Shown here: piece by piece, positions 1-10,127 of the stretch
Layout of the letters: every line of letters begins with the position of its first letter
How positions within the stretch are numbered: the stretch's first letter is position 1
From: an uncultured Flavobacteriaceae bacterium
Lineage (GTDB): Bacteria; Bacteroidota; Bacteroidia; Flavobacteriales; Flavobacteriaceae
DNA length: 59,099 nt
Reading direction: 5' to 3'
Assembly (NCBI GenBank): GCA_938020445.1
Contig: CALIIC010000029.1
Coordinates: forward strand, 1-59,099
Notes under the pieces: generated by a model
The model's input: only the letters and a program-made list of their open reading frames with translations
What the model was told of the DNA's origin: nothing
Database searches by the model: none
Translations under genes and position numbers: made by a program

Positions 1-132
1 CATGCTTTCTCAAATGGTCATACAGAGGAAATAAGGGCATCCGATAACTTCATTCAAGACATCCTGATCCTAAACGGGCAACTATATGCGGCGGGTTTTG
101 ATGGCCGTATTACCATTGATAAAATACAGTGA
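1..132 (+). CDS. C-terminal end of a propeller-like protein (5' partial)
   Basis: The frame is open from the first base of the window to a TGA at 130-132 and encodes the last 43 residues of a protein whose start lies outside. The end reads as two short beta strands around 'LNGQLYAAGFDGRI', the spacing of a WD40 or PQQ-type beta-propeller blade closing at the C-terminus. That assignment is pattern recognition only. No partner gene is visible on the same strand, because the next gene lies on the opposite strand, so the two genes converge. Confidence 0.6.
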   Translation, partial: HAFSNGHTEEIRASDNFIQDILILNGQLYAAGFDGRITIDKIQ

Positions 133-311
133 TGTTGCCTACACCCGATATAAGGCAAGGGAATCTGCAAGAAAACGGAAGCATACAGGAGTTCAGTATC
201 CCATTTATGAATATCGCGTCTTTGTTTTATAATTTTTTTGAGAAGAAATTTTCGAAATCAGTTAAACAACCAGCAACGATGATTTTCTTGGGTCAAATTT
301 AGCGGAAAAGC

Positions 312-2129
312 CTAGTCTTTATACCTAAACACCGGTATTTTGACATAACTATTATTAAACCATTTAACTTCTAACGGTGCTTTGCCATCTTTGATAGTTT
401 CTGTGCTAACATCTTTACCTGTACCATAATTCACCTGTTCATGGGGATGCTTGTTCACATTTAAAACCAAAATTAACCGACTGCCTTTTCGAAGTTTTTT
501 ACTGGTTATCCGAACATTTGTAAAGGGAACATTTTCTACCGTATTGGGGGTCAACAACTGTCGCTTTTCATTATTCTTGGCAAGACTGGCCCTACCAATA
601 TGATGTTGTGTCAGTTTAAAATACCTTCCTTCCGGAGTTTGTTCATACACCACAATGGAATAGTCCATATCCTTCTTGTTGATCATCATTTTTAATTCTC
701 CAAAATAAGATCCATTGAACTCAATCGCTGTTTCAAAGGGCTCCGTAATGAATGAGAAACCATTGCTTAGGGGCAAGGAATCATTCACAATGAACGGGAT
801 ATAATAATTGTTTTCACCGACCATTGTCCGATCTGTAAAATCGACCGTTTGATCTAGAAATGCTACACTCGACGGCTTGTTTTCTGTTAATGAATAATGT
901 CGTTTGTTTCCATGATTTCCGGATCCATATTGAGAAGTGAAATCAACATTCGATAGTTGATTGTTTAAGTAAAAAGTGAGCGTATCATTGCTCATATTTT
1001 CTAGCCTTGGCACATGCCGCCATTGGTTTGCCCCCATCACTTGAAAGTTGATTTTATCTTTTAACAAGGATGGTTTTGGGGCCTCTTTAAAAATATAATC
1101 GAACCACTCAAAGCTGAGGTCCGAAATACTGATTTGCGCCACGGAATCAATCGTATACCTGCTAATTTCTTTCTCTGGAACATACTGTGATCCCAAGTGC
1201 CCGAAAGGGCCTATAACCAAATAGTGCTCCGCATGCCGATTGTATTTGTAATGCTCTTTTAAATAGTGGACTGCCCCTAATTGTCCGCCATCATAATAGC
1301 CCGTTGTACTAAGCACGGGAATGTTAATTTGTGAAAAATCATTTTTATAGGGCATCATGTTTTGCCAATAGGCATCATAGGTAGGATGATCTAACTGCTT
1401 GTTATAAAAGGGATTGGGCGTTCCATCAAGGCTATCCAATGCACGGTATGCCACCCCTTCTTGGTAATATCGCTGTTTTAGATTGTTCCATCGTTCATGG
1501 TCATTATAGGTTTCTTCATCTAGAAACTTGGTATTCGTTACATAAGGAAACCAGGGATAAAGGAAACTCATATAAACACCATTTTCCGAAGGTTCGGCAA
1601 TACCAGGAGAAGAAGAAGCCGCCGGAATGATCGTTTTAAGTGCAGGATGTATTTTTTTCGCAGCGGCCCATTGTGTAAAACCTGTATAACTACCGCCTTG
1701 CATCCCAACTTCCCCATTACTCCAGGGCTGTTCTATGATCCAATCGATCACTTTATTCACATCATGGCCCTCAAATTCATATGGAACGATCTCGCTAGCA
1801 CTCCATGCCTTGCCACGGGTATAGCTCACAACCCCAACATACCCCATACTGGCCGCCCGTTTTGCTCTTTTAAAATCGCTGCTTCGAGCATAAATGGTAT
1901 GGTGTAAAATGGTGGGTAATGGTTGTGTCGATTTTTCATTGCGAACCACCAAGAAGGCAATTTCGGCGCCATCGGTAGTTTTGATCAAAAGACTATCCTG
2001 AATTATGAATGTTTCACCATCTTCTGTGATAGTTCTTCCTTTTATACTAGTTTCTTTCGATGTGCACGAATTGTATGTTAGGGCAAGCAATAGTAGTACT
2101 GCTGTGATATAATTTGTTGTGTTTTTCAT
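312..2129 (-). CDS. CocE/NonD-type alpha/beta hydrolase, exported
   Basis: A 605-residue protein of the CocE/NonD (peptidase S15 / X-Pro dipeptidyl-peptidase) family, which hydrolyses acyl or peptidyl bonds. The nucleophile motif GGSYTG lies at about residues 145-150 (Ser147). The other triad members fit Asp280 in 'GYYDGG' and His311 in 'GPFGHLG'. The C-terminal third is beta-rich, as in the family's jelly-roll domain. The N-terminus has a hydrophobic stretch ending in NSC (Cys22), a weak lipobox, so it is exported and possibly a lipoprotein. The ATG at 2129 directly precedes this signal. It is a single gene: the next gene upstream ends at 2204 on the same strand but belongs to a signalling pair. 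The substrate cannot be told. Confidence 0.9.
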   Translation of the reverse strand: MKNTTNYITAVLLLLALTYNSCTSKETSIKGRTITEDGETFIIQDSLLIKTTDGAEIAFLVVRNEKSTQPLPTILHHTIYARSSDFKRAKRAASMGYVGVVSYTRGKAWSASEIVPYEFEGHDVNKVIDWIIEQPWSNGEVGMQGGSYTGFTQWAAAKKIHPALKTIIPAASSSPGIAEPSENGVYMSFLYPWFPYVTNTKFLDEETYNDHERWNNLKQRYYQEGVAYRALDSLDGTPNPFYNKQLDHPTYDAYWQNMMPYKNDFSQINIPVLSTTGYYDGGQLGAVHYLKEHYKYNRHAEHYLVIGPFGHLGSQYVPEKEISRYTIDSVAQISISDLSFEWFDYIFKEAPKPSLLKDKINFQVMGANQWRHVPRLENMSNDTLTFYLNNQLSNVDFTSQYGSGNHGNKRHYSLTENKPSSVAFLDQTVDFTDRTMVGENNYYIPFIVNDSLPLSNGFSFITEPFETAIEFNGSYFGELKMMINKKDMDYSIVVYEQTPEGRYFKLTQHHIGRASLAKNNEKRQLLTPNTVENVPFTNVRITSKKLRKGSRLILVLNVNKHPHEQVNYGTGKDVSTETIKDGKAPLEVKWFNNSYVKIPVFRYKD

Positions 2130-2203
2130 GTTAACTTTTCATAGTATCCATACCTTTTTCCTGAGAAATGCTATTTGCCCTTATCTAAGTGCATCGCCTT
2201 ATT

Positions 2204-2923
2204 TTACAGGCTATTCCAGTTTTTAAAACGAACCGATTGTCGGCTTGAAACTTCAAAGGTTTCATCAGTATCCAAAACCAATTTCAGCCGATTATTGAAA
2301 TGGGGAATTACTTTTTTGATGTACTGTATATTAATTATTTGCTTCCTGTTTATTCTAAAAAAAACTGTGGGGTCCAACTTCTTTTCAATAACATTCAAGG
2401 ATTTCTTGATCATAGCTTTGTCTTCATTGAAATGAAGTCGTGCGTAGTTTTCCAAGGATTCGATATACCGGATATCGGCCAAGGGAACAAAATGACAGTC
2501 CTCCCCATCCTTTATGAAGATTTTATGATGCATTGAAAATGCTGTCCGCGTTTGTCCTGTGCTGCGGAGTTCTTCCTTCACCTTCTCCATACTCTTTGCA
2601 AAACGCTCTTCCCGAATGGGTTTTACCAAATAATCCAAGGCATTTACTTCAAATGCTTTGGCCGCATACGCACTGTAGGCGGTTGTAAAAACAATTTCCG
2701 GAACCGTAGTCAATTCATCCAATAGATCAAATCCCGTTTTTTCAGGCATTTGTATGTCCAAAAAAACAAGATGTGGGTTTTTGGTTTCTATCAAATGTTT
2801 GCCATCTACGGCATTATCCGCTTCGCCCACAACAATAAACTCAGGGTGGGTTGCCAAGTATCTTTTGACCTCCTCCCGTGCCAGACGTTCATCATCGATT
2901 AGTAGTACGTTGTATTTTTCCAT
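2204..2923 (-). CDS. LytTR-family response regulator (pair A)
   Basis: A 239-residue response regulator: an N-terminal receiver (acidic pair DD at 10-11, phospho-acceptor Asp56 in 'FLDIQMP', conserved Lys in 'YLVKPI') followed by a LytTR DNA-binding domain from about residue 135. Its ATG overlaps the stop codon of the upstream kinase gene by one base (TAATG), so the two are translationally coupled. It should be phosphorylated by that kinase and bind DNA as a dimer at repeated sites. Target genes are not evident. The nearest candidate is the downstream hydrolase on the same strand, about 75 bases away. Confidence 0.93.
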   Translation of the reverse strand: MEKYNVLLIDDERLAREEVKRYLATHPEFIVVGEADNAVDGKHLIETKNPHLVFLDIQMPEKTGFDLLDELTTVPEIVFTTAYSAYAAKAFEVNALDYLVKPIREERFAKSMEKVKEELRSTGQTRTAFSMHHKIFIKDGEDCHFVPLADIRYIESLENYARLHFNEDKAMIKKSLNVIEKKLDPTVFFRINRKQIINIQYIKKVIPHFNNRLKLVLDTDETFEVSSRQSVRFKNWNSL

Positions 2924-3987
2924 TACGAATCGGTTTGAACGGGAATCATCAGTTTGGCGACAATCAACCCTTTTTGTTTTTCTTTCAGTGCAAAGGAAGC
3001 TTTTCCATTGTATTGTAAGTTGAGTCGTTTCGTCAAGTTGGTCAATCCGAGTCCTTTATCGGGCCGGTCTTTATACACTAATGCTCCGGGGTTTTGCACT
3101 TCTATTTCGATCAGATGAGCCTTTCTTGAGATGGATAAGACGATGGTACCGCCTTTTACCGAATTTTGGATGCCATATTTTACGGCATTTTCGATCAAGG
3201 TCTGTATAATCAATGAGGGGATTTTACACCCTAAGAGGCGTTCATCAACTGTTGTTTCCAGCTTCAAACGCGCTTCAAATCTAATTTTCTCAAGTTCGAT
3301 ATAATCATTTACGAGTTGTAATTCTTCCGCAATCGTAATTAAACTCTCTTTTGTATAAATGGACGAGCGCAGTATATCGGACAACAAATCAATAGATCGT
3401 CTCGCTTTGGTAGGATTTTCGGCAATAAGAGACTTCACACTGTTTAAAGAATTAAATAGGAAATGAGGCTTTAGCTGTTTTGATAAATGGTTTATCTGCA
3501 CCTGTTTGGCATGTATAGATAGTTCCGCATTGGATTTGGTTATCGTGATTTGCTTGCTGTAATAATGATGTAAATGATATGCCAACACCCAGATGGACAT
3601 TAACCTTAAACCGGTTATCAACGGTTGATCCCAGTCTACAAATACGCCCAGTAGGTCTGCTACCCCGCCTTTTACATAAACGGTATACAATTGCCATTTT
3701 ATGTTGTTCAACACCATGAATAAAAATGCCAGTACTATTACAGAAATAATCAATTGAACACTGTTGAACCTCTTCAGCGATTTTTGCCGTGTGCGTTTGA
3801 TTACTAATTTATAACAGTGGGTCAAAGAAACCCCGATTAGAATATCAAAAATGAAATTAGTAGTGGTATGAAAGATGGAATACGCTTCTTTAAAGTAGAA
3901 GTTATAGGCCCAATAAAGGGAGGCGAGGCTCCACCCAAGTAATTGGTATTGCCAATACAATGATATCCTGTTTTCTTTTTGCATCAT
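2923..3987 (-). CDS. LytS-type sensor histidine kinase (pair A)
   Basis: A 354-residue membrane kinase. Four hydrophobic helices fill about residues 12-145, followed by a short linker, the His_kinase domain with phospho-acceptor His175 in 'LKPHFLFNSLN', and a HATPase domain with N box 'LIENAVKYG' (Asn267) and G box 'GLGLTNL'. All key residues are present. There is no extracytoplasmic sensor domain, so the signal is probably sensed within the membrane. It begins at tandem ATG ATG codons at 3987 and overlaps the response-regulator start by one base. About 190 bases separate it from pair B upstream. Confidence 0.93.
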   Translation of the reverse strand: MMQKENRISLYWQYQLLGWSLASLYWAYNFYFKEAYSIFHTTTNFIFDILIGVSLTHCYKLVIKRTRQKSLKRFNSVQLIISVIVLAFLFMVLNNIKWQLYTVYVKGGVADLLGVFVDWDQPLITGLRLMSIWVLAYHLHHYYSKQITITKSNAELSIHAKQVQINHLSKQLKPHFLFNSLNSVKSLIAENPTKARRSIDLLSDILRSSIYTKESLITIAEELQLVNDYIELEKIRFEARLKLETTVDERLLGCKIPSLIIQTLIENAVKYGIQNSVKGGTIVLSISRKAHLIEIEVQNPGALVYKDRPDKGLGLTNLTKRLNLQYNGKASFALKEKQKGLIVAKLMIPVQTDS

Positions 3988-4178
3988 ATCCTTTCACAAA
4001 AGAACGGTAAATACCCAATTCTAAAAAGAGAATATACACAAACGTGGCTATACGTTGATAAGCGTTCCTTCAAACCCTGCCGAATGCAATCGCGGAGTCC
4101 CGATTGGAAGAACAAAATACAAAGACATAATTGCCAATGGCTATAGGATACATTTCTCCTTCGGAAGGAAAAAGCAAC

Positions 4179-4850
4179 TTAAAAATGACTTAAAACCTGC
4201 TTTCGCAAACGCACGCTTATAGGAATTTTATGGGGTCCTACACTCATTTGATGATCTTTGATCGCATCTACTTTAAACTTCGATACGATATATGATTTAT
4301 GGGTCTGTATAAAATAATCCGGGAGTTGAGTCTTGCAATTTTTTAAAGACATATGGGCTGTAATGGTCCCTTCCTTGGTGACAATCTTGACATAGTTTTG
4401 CATGGCTTCGACAAATAAAATGGTATCCACCATCACCTTCTGCAGTCCCTTGTCCCTTTTTATAAACAGTACTTCTTTTGAAGTCTCGTTTCCGTAATAG
4501 TTATGTACCTTATGTATCGCCTGTAGAAAGCGCACCTGGGAAATAGGTTTCACCAAATAATCCAACACATTGTAACCAAAACTCTCTAGGGCGTACTCTG
4601 TATAGGCCGTTGTCATAATGACTGAAGGGGAATTCTTTAAATCTTTTAGCCAATCTATGCCCGAAACGATCGGCATATTGATATCCAGAAAAATCAGATC
4701 AATTTGATTGCTATCCAAATAATGATTCGCCTGTAATGCATTTTTACACAGTGCTACCACCTTTAAAAAAGAGACTTCCTTGCAATAGTCCGCTATGCCT
4801 TCCCTGGCGATGGGTTCGTCATCTATGATAAGACAATTCAGTGGTTTCAT
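4179..4850 (-). CDS. LytTR-family response regulator (pair B)
   Basis: A 223-residue receiver-LytTR protein: acidic pair at 10-11, phospho-acceptor Asp56 in 'FLDINMP', Lys in 'YLVKPI', then a LytTR domain from about residue 125 with the usual basic beta strands. Its ATG overlaps the kinase stop by four bases (ATGA). It resembles the regulator of pair C (38512-39213) more than that of pair A: both share the 'LIFLDINMP' / 'LFLDINMP' context and a short linker. Targets are unknown. Confidence 0.92.
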   Translation of the reverse strand: MKPLNCLIIDDEPIAREGIADYCKEVSFLKVVALCKNALQANHYLDSNQIDLIFLDINMPIVSGIDWLKDLKNSPSVIMTTAYTEYALESFGYNVLDYLVKPISQVRFLQAIHKVHNYYGNETSKEVLFIKRDKGLQKVMVDTILFVEAMQNYVKIVTKEGTITAHMSLKNCKTQLPDYFIQTHKSYIVSKFKVDAIKDHQMSVGPHKIPISVRLRKQVLSHF

Positions 4851-5878
4851 GCCAAGTTGATGTTTAGATTCACCTTGAAAGTAGTTATTTTCGTTGTTAT
4901 CGTCAAGGTATGTTCATCCGGATACAAGAGAGATAAACGCCGCTTTACATTATTAAGTCCAATACCCCCAGTATTGCTTTCTACGGAATTATCAAAGGTA
5001 TTGATCACCTGTAGCGAAAGTTCCCCACCCACCTCCTTTATATCGATATGTATCCTATTAAGGAAATCCTCTGTATGGTTGCTACAATGTTTAAAGGCAT
5101 TTTCTATAAAGGGAATCAATAACAAGGGTGCTATTTTTAAGCCGCCATTCTCAAATTCAATGTCATAATCAAGTTGAATATCAGATCCTCGACGGGTCTC
5201 TTCGATTTTAATGTATTGCGATACATACTCTAATTCTTTATCCAATAAAATTTGGTGGCCACTTTCATATAATTGATAACGTAGGAGTCCCGAAAATTGA
5301 AGCAATGTATCCTTCGCCAGCACATCATTTTTTCCTATTAAATGGTAAACACTGTTGATACCATTGAATAAAAAATGAGGGTTTAGTTGTGCCTTCAAAT
5401 ACTTTAATTCCGTTTTGTATGTTTCTTCGACCAGTGCCTGTCGTAATTTTTCTGATTTTTTGTATTCAAACTTTAAAATGTAATAAAAGCCTGCAACGCT
5501 ATAGAGGATATGAACGATGGTATTGGTATTAAAATGCCCATCTAATGGTTCCCCTGTTATATCATAAAAATCAAGAAATAAGTAATCAAAATAGGTCTCT
5601 ACAATCGAAATTGATAGGATCAGTGCAATTGAAATGATATAAAACGGTCCTTTTTTATTTTGAACATACATCCTTGGGAACAGCCAAAATACTTGACTGT
5701 AGAATAATACGGCATTCAAAAAAAGACCGTACCCGTATACAACGGGCAAACTACCGTCTGTATGCGAAAACCCATTCCAATTAAGATCGGAAGCCATCGC
5801 TACAAGCCAATAATTAAGAAGCCAGAACAGGGTGTGCCCTATAACCGTTGCTATTTTAGAGGTGCTTGGTTTTCCCAT
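4847..5878 (-). CDS. LytS-type sensor histidine kinase (pair B)
   Basis: A membrane kinase of about 343 residues with four transmembrane helices, then a coiled segment, the His_kinase box 'LNPHFLFNGIN' (His168) and a HATPase domain with 'FIENAFKH' and 'GGIGLNNV'. The frame can also start at a GTG at 5884, two codons upstream; the ATG at 5878 is preferred. It overlaps the pair B response regulator by four bases. The gene is divergent from the barrel-like/hydrolase operon starting near 6008, with only about 130 bases between them, so a shared control region is plausible. Confidence 0.92.
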   Translation of the reverse strand: MGKPSTSKIATVIGHTLFWLLNYWLVAMASDLNWNGFSHTDGSLPVVYGYGLFLNAVLFYSQVFWLFPRMYVQNKKGPFYIISIALILSISIVETYFDYLFLDFYDITGEPLDGHFNTNTIVHILYSVAGFYYILKFEYKKSEKLRQALVEETYKTELKYLKAQLNPHFLFNGINSVYHLIGKNDVLAKDTLLQFSGLLRYQLYESGHQILLDKELEYVSQYIKIEETRRGSDIQLDYDIEFENGGLKIAPLLLIPFIENAFKHCSNHTEDFLNRIHIDIKEVGGELSLQVINTFDNSVESNTGGIGLNNVKRRLSLLYPDEHTLTITTKITTFKVNLNINLA

Positions 5879-6007
5879 ATACACAAAGGAACGTATTATT
5901 TAGTTGTGTTAAAATGTTTAACTACGTTCAAGGCGTATTATACGACGCTGGTCAAAAAACAATGTGTCAAGGATGTTTTTTCGCTTGTTTTGACTCAAAA
6001 TTCATCA

Positions 6008-6739
6008 ATGCGAAGATACACTTCACCAGCTAATCGAAATTTCAAGGCAACGATCATCGACCCAATTCCAGAGAGGAACGCCTCCACTACCGTTTTACAT
6101 TCCGATCAAGATTCTTTGTGCCTGCTAAAAGGATGCTTATTGTTCCTACTACTTTCATCAACAACCTTTTACGCACAAGCGGAAAATGGGAACGGAAGCG
6201 TTCCGTTTTTAGAAAAAACAGAATTTAAAGTAGGCTATACCGGAAACTTTTTTTGGAACAATGGGTTGACCATCGGAGCGGAATATCTCTGGAAGGAGAA
6301 ACTAAAAGCAAAAGAACGAAAACGAGGCAATAGAATAAACACCCATCAATTTCTGTTCAACGCAAACCTAGGTTTTACCGCCAATTTTTCCACTAAAACA
6401 GATACGGGACTTTTCACCAATGCAGGTATTACCTGGAGAAGAACGAATAAAAAAGGGAAACAATTTAGCATTGAGTTGAATCCGATAGGTTACTACCGCT
6501 CCTTTTTACCGGAAACGTATGAAGTTAAAGGGGATCGTGCCGAGAAAGTATTTCTCGCCGGAAGAGGTTTTTATGCTCCTTCGCTCTCCGTTGGTCTTGG
6601 CAAACGTAGGGAAGGCAAAAAACTAAGCGGGCGATACTTTAACATGAATCTACTCCTTAGAACTCCGTTTAACTCTGGGACAATCCCCTCCATTTCCTTT
6701 CAATACGGGTATCGGTTTCATTTAAAAAAGAAAAAATAA
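6008..6739 (+). CDS. Exported beta-barrel-like protein of unknown function
   Basis: Not recognised as a named family. After a hydrophobic signal segment ending '...TTFYAQA', the protein alternates aromatic and polar residues with many Tyr/Phe/Gly strands and ends in a strand followed by a lysine run, suggesting a small outer-membrane barrel or a secreted beta protein. The start is uncertain. The frame runs back to 5762 inside the kinase gene on the other strand. ATG 6008 is the first usable start outside the kinase, while a TTG at 6116 would place the signal peptide right at the N-terminus. The stop overlaps the next gene's ATG by one base (TAATG), so the two are coupled. Confidence 0.65.
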   Translation: MRRYTSPANRNFKATIIDPIPERNASTTVLHSDQDSLCLLKGCLLFLLLSSTTFYAQAENGNGSVPFLEKTEFKVGYTGNFFWNNGLTIGAEYLWKEKLKAKERKRGNRINTHQFLFNANLGFTANFSTKTDTGLFTNAGITWRRTNKKGKQFSIELNPIGYYRSFLPETYEVKGDRAEKVFLAGRGFYAPSLSVGLGKRREGKKLSGRYFNMNLLLRTPFNSGTIPSISFQYGYRFHLKKKK

Positions 6740-7785
6740 TGCAGATGAAAATAATAACACCTATTTCCCGGACCATCGTCTTTTTGATAACAGGCTTTCT
6801 CGCTTTTTCTTGCTCGTTGGAAGATGATCTAGAGTCGCTAGATGATACTGTTTTTGTACGTCATAAAAAAGCGGATATGCCCGCCTACATTTACGGAAAC
6901 GGCACTGAAAAAGTGTTCTTGATCACTTTACATGGGGGACCTGGAGGAGTAGGATTGGGGTTTCGCAGCCCTATGTTTAAAAAACGAATCGAAAAAGAGT
7001 ATGCCGTGGTATATTTTGACCAACGGGGTTCAGGAATGTCGCAAGGAAGTTATACAGAAGAAGAATTGACCATTGATATAATGGCCGAAGATGTGTTGGC
7101 CTTGGTCAAGGTACTCAAGGCCAAATATGGTACGGACGCTCGTTTTTTCTTGTTAGGTCATAGCTATGGGGGAACTTTGGGTACCGCTACCCTGTTAAAA
7201 GATCAGGAAGATTTTTTGGGGTGGATTGAAATTGGTGGTTCCAATCATCCCTATGGGGTATACTTCGCGAACTTAACCAATCATACGCGGGTAGCAAACG
7301 AACAAATAGCGCTTGGGAATAGTATCAACTATTGGCAATCTGTCAAAGCGCTTGTTCTAGGTATGGACAATACTACTAGGAATGACACCGATTCTAGAAA
7401 GTTGAATTTTGAAGCGAATACCGCAGAAAAAAGACTTGCGAACGATGGTGTGATCAATCGAGAAACGAACAAGGCCGATATTGCTTTTGAATATAACCTC
7501 TTAACCGCTTATTGGAATACACGTACGATCCAATCTATAGAACGACGCTTTTTTGGTGAGATCAACTATTCCGACCGTCTTTCAGAAATCACCTTACCCA
7601 CTTTATTGCTCTGGGGGAAGTACGATATGATCGTACCGGCAACTTTTGGAACGTCAATTCTTGAAAACATTGGTGCTACAACAAAGGAGTTGGTAATTTT
7701 TGAACGGTCTGGACATTCCCCCATGGCGAGTGAACCAAACCTTTTTGCAGATGAAGTTTTACGTTTTATGGAACTACATAAATAG
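6739..7785 (+). CDS. Alpha/beta hydrolase lipoprotein, proline-iminopeptidase-like (S33)
   Basis: A 348-residue hydrolase with a lipoprotein signal ending 'LAFSC' (Cys25). The oxyanion motif HGGPGG lies at 65-70, 'DQRGSGMS' at 94-101, the nucleophile elbow GHSYGG at 140-145 (Ser142), acid Asp296 in 'GKYDMIVP' and base His326 in 'RSGHSP'. This order is that of proline iminopeptidase and related S33 peptidases, which remove N-terminal proline or hydrolyse esters. It is coupled to the preceding barrel-like protein by a one-base overlap, so both may act in the envelope on the same substrate. The substrate is inferred only from the family. Confidence 0.9.
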   Translation: MQMKIITPISRTIVFLITGFLAFSCSLEDDLESLDDTVFVRHKKADMPAYIYGNGTEKVFLITLHGGPGGVGLGFRSPMFKKRIEKEYAVVYFDQRGSGMSQGSYTEEELTIDIMAEDVLALVKVLKAKYGTDARFFLLGHSYGGTLGTATLLKDQEDFLGWIEIGGSNHPYGVYFANLTNHTRVANEQIALGNSINYWQSVKALVLGMDNTTRNDTDSRKLNFEANTAEKRLANDGVINRETNKADIAFEYNLLTAYWNTRTIQSIERRFFGEINYSDRLSEITLPTLLLWGKYDMIVPATFGTSILENIGATTKELVIFERSGHSPMASEPNLFADEVLRFMELHK

Positions 7786-7928
7786 CAATTCATATTCCAA
7801 TCACAAAGGTGTTTTAGACAAAAATCTTACGCTAATCTGGTGAAACCAAAAAGAAAGAGGATTCATAAAACGATTTGTAACAACAACAAATGTAGGTCGT
7901 CTTCGTATTAAACCGTAACTAAAATAGG

Positions 7929-8588
7929 ATGTTTAAAAATCTACAGAAACTAGGAGGTGTTTGTGCACTTATGGAAGCCATCATCTATATTTCAGCTTTC
8001 ATTGTTTATGGCGGCGTTTTGGTATATCCGGAGAAGGGTGCAAATGCCAGTGCCGAATGGAGTTTTTTATCTGACAACCATATGTTGTTATCCCTACTGA
8101 ATCTGGTCAGTTATGTATTGTTTGGCATTTTATTGGCCGTGTCGGTACTAGCAATTCATCAACGCCTAAAGAGGCATGCGCCAAACTTTTCAAAGTTGGC
8201 CTTTGTTTTTGGAGTTATTTGGGCGGGGCTGGTCATCGCAAGCGGAATGATTGCGAATGTCGGCCTTAATTCTATCCTTGAAACAGGTAATACAGACCCT
8301 GAAAAAGCCATGCAAATATGGACCAGTGTCAGTATTGTCACTGAAGGTCTGGGTGGGGGAAACGAGATAATAGGCGGCCTTTGGGTGTTGTGCTTAAGCA
8401 TACTGGCGCTGCAACATGAATTATTTTCAAAACCCCTTAATTTTCTAGGCCTTCTAGTTGGTGCCGCCGGCATCGCAACGGTGTATCCTTTGGATGTATT
8501 TACAGAAATTTTTGGATTAAGCCAGATTGTGTGGTTTTTATGGATCGGGATATACATGATTCGAAAACCTTCAATAACCGTAGCGTGA
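7929..8588 (+). CDS. DUF4386-like multi-pass membrane protein
   Basis: A 219-residue integral membrane protein with six predicted helices (about 12-34, 55-78, 90-112, 132-160, 168-186, 190-210). The N-terminal 'LGGVCALMEAIIYI' and the overall layout resemble the DUF4386 family, whose function is unknown. There is no extracytoplasmic domain of note. It stands alone: about 140 bases separate it from the hydrolase gene upstream, and the following gene converges on it. Confidence 0.75.
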   Translation: MFKNLQKLGGVCALMEAIIYISAFIVYGGVLVYPEKGANASAEWSFLSDNHMLLSLLNLVSYVLFGILLAVSVLAIHQRLKRHAPNFSKLAFVFGVIWAGLVIASGMIANVGLNSILETGNTDPEKAMQIWTSVSIVTEGLGGGNEIIGGLWVLCLSILALQHELFSKPLNFLGLLVGAAGIATVYPLDVFTEIFGLSQIVWFLWIGIYMIRKPSITVA

Positions 8589-8758
8589 TAGTAAAACTCT
8601 AAAGGTTTTGCTGATTATGAATTGGACGGGTATAGAATTACGCTAAAAAGTTTTAAAAAAAGAGCTTAACAGAAGTGTTTGTCAAACGATCCAAATTACG
8701 AAATTAGGTCTATTGAACACTTACCCTTGTACGATTTTCAACGGTGATTATACTGTGA

Positions 8759-9295
8759 TTACTGATTAGGAGCCTTTGTATTTTGATTTTTACCGGAGGA
8801 ATGACCAATTACAAATTCCCAATTGGTTTCCTTCTTTTTCATGAGTATGGTCATAGTACCTTTTATTTCTATTTCTTGATCGGTTGGTAAAACCAAAAGT
8901 TGTGTGTATTGCACGTACAACATTGCCAAGGAACGGTTAATGGGAGTGACTTTTTGATCCGACGATATGAAAGTGATTTTTTTAAAGACCGGGTATAGAT
9001 CCTTGATACGCTTTCTTGCAGCAGCACCTGAAGGATAGGCCATTATACCATTTTCTACCCAATAAAACCTAGGGTCGTTAGAAAAATAGCTCGCAACAGT
9101 ATTTAAATCACCTTTGTTAAGGCTTTCTTGATATTTTTTAAAAGAAGCTAATACCTCTTGTTCAATTTGAGCAATTTCTGACTTCGTTGACTCTTGCGAT
9201 CTTGGTGAGTCCTGTGGCTTCGGATCCTTACCACATGATAAGAATAGAAAGGCTCCGAAAATAATGGATAATTTAAAAAAAGTTCTTTTACACAT
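8759..9295 (-). CDS. NTF2-like (SnoaL/DUF4440-type) lipoprotein
   Basis: About 178 residues. The frame extends to 9319, but the ATG at 9295 starts directly at the signal 'MCKRTFFKL...FLFLSC', giving a lipoprotein. The mature part begins with a Lys/Pro/Ser-rich tether, then a helix and beta sheet typical of the NTF2-like fold ('LASFKKYQESLNKGDLNTVASYFSN' region, later 'WEFVIGHSSG' strand). Such proteins bind small ligands or act as simple enzymes; nothing fixes the role here. Related folds occur at 32213, 32737 and 37958. Confidence 0.75.
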   Translation of the reverse strand: MCKRTFFKLSIIFGAFLFLSCGKDPKPQDSPRSQESTKSEIAQIEQEVLASFKKYQESLNKGDLNTVASYFSNDPRFYWVENGIMAYPSGAAARKRIKDLYPVFKKITFISSDQKVTPINRSLAMLYVQYTQLLVLPTDQEIEIKGTMTILMKKKETNWEFVIGHSSGKNQNTKAPNQ

Positions 9296-10127
9296 ACTTT
9301 TAAATTTATATTCAAACAAGCCATTTCTCCCCTATCCCCTGCCTTACAATATTTTATCAAAATAATTAGGTCCAAATTCAACTATTGGTATCCATCACCA
9401 CCAGATTTTGATTTCAAATCATCCCCTTCATTTTCAAAAATGAAGAATTTCATCCGCTAAACTTTATAGTTTTACACTGCGTACCGTCTCCTCTTTTTCT
9501 TTACTTAAGAAAGTTATTACCAGTGTAATACTAACCGATAAATTGCTGTCTGTATTTATGTAAAATTTGAAGTTATTTTTATGCGTTATTTTTTCCTAAT
9601 ATAATATGGTTACACATAAAACTTAAGTACTATGTCATATTCGGTAGAAAAAACAAATAAGTGGTAAAAAACAAATAACAAAGTACACTTGGCCTCTTTC
9701 TGGATCAGTAGCTTTTATAGCGCTAAATCTTTATGTAAAAGTAAATGAGCATACATGGTTATGGAATCTGTTGGCTAGGAAACAGTCAACAGCAAGTGGA
9801 TACACACAATGTTTTTTTAAAATAACGTAGGTTCAATGAAATCGATAAGGTGATTCCATCTTAAAACATTTGTGATCGGAGTAATTACATAAACAAATTT
9901 CTTAAAACAGGCCGACGCTTTTGTGAAAATATATCTCATTTATTTTATCTGTTCCGATTATAAAGACCTTCATCTATAAATCGCAAAACAACGTACCAAT
10001 CAACCCCACATTTGTACATTGTATCCCTATCACCATACTATACAACTCATATTTCCGTTACTAATACTGTCAAAAAAATCATTGGAAATGGCCGCATTGC
10101 CCTACCAAATGCATATATCCCCAAATT
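9296..10127. other. 832-base stretch without a recognisable gene
   Basis: Very AT-rich. No frame of useful length with plausible composition on either strand. A short ATG frame near 9632 ends after 11 codons. No tRNA, inserted element or strong hairpin was recognised. It probably contains the promoter of the repeat lipoprotein that begins at 10128, and may contain decayed coding sequence. Confidence 0.6.

Noticed and set aside
5762..6007. N-terminal extension of the barrel-like protein
   Set aside because: It runs antisense through the kinase gene's start; a start at or after 6008 gives a better signal sequence.
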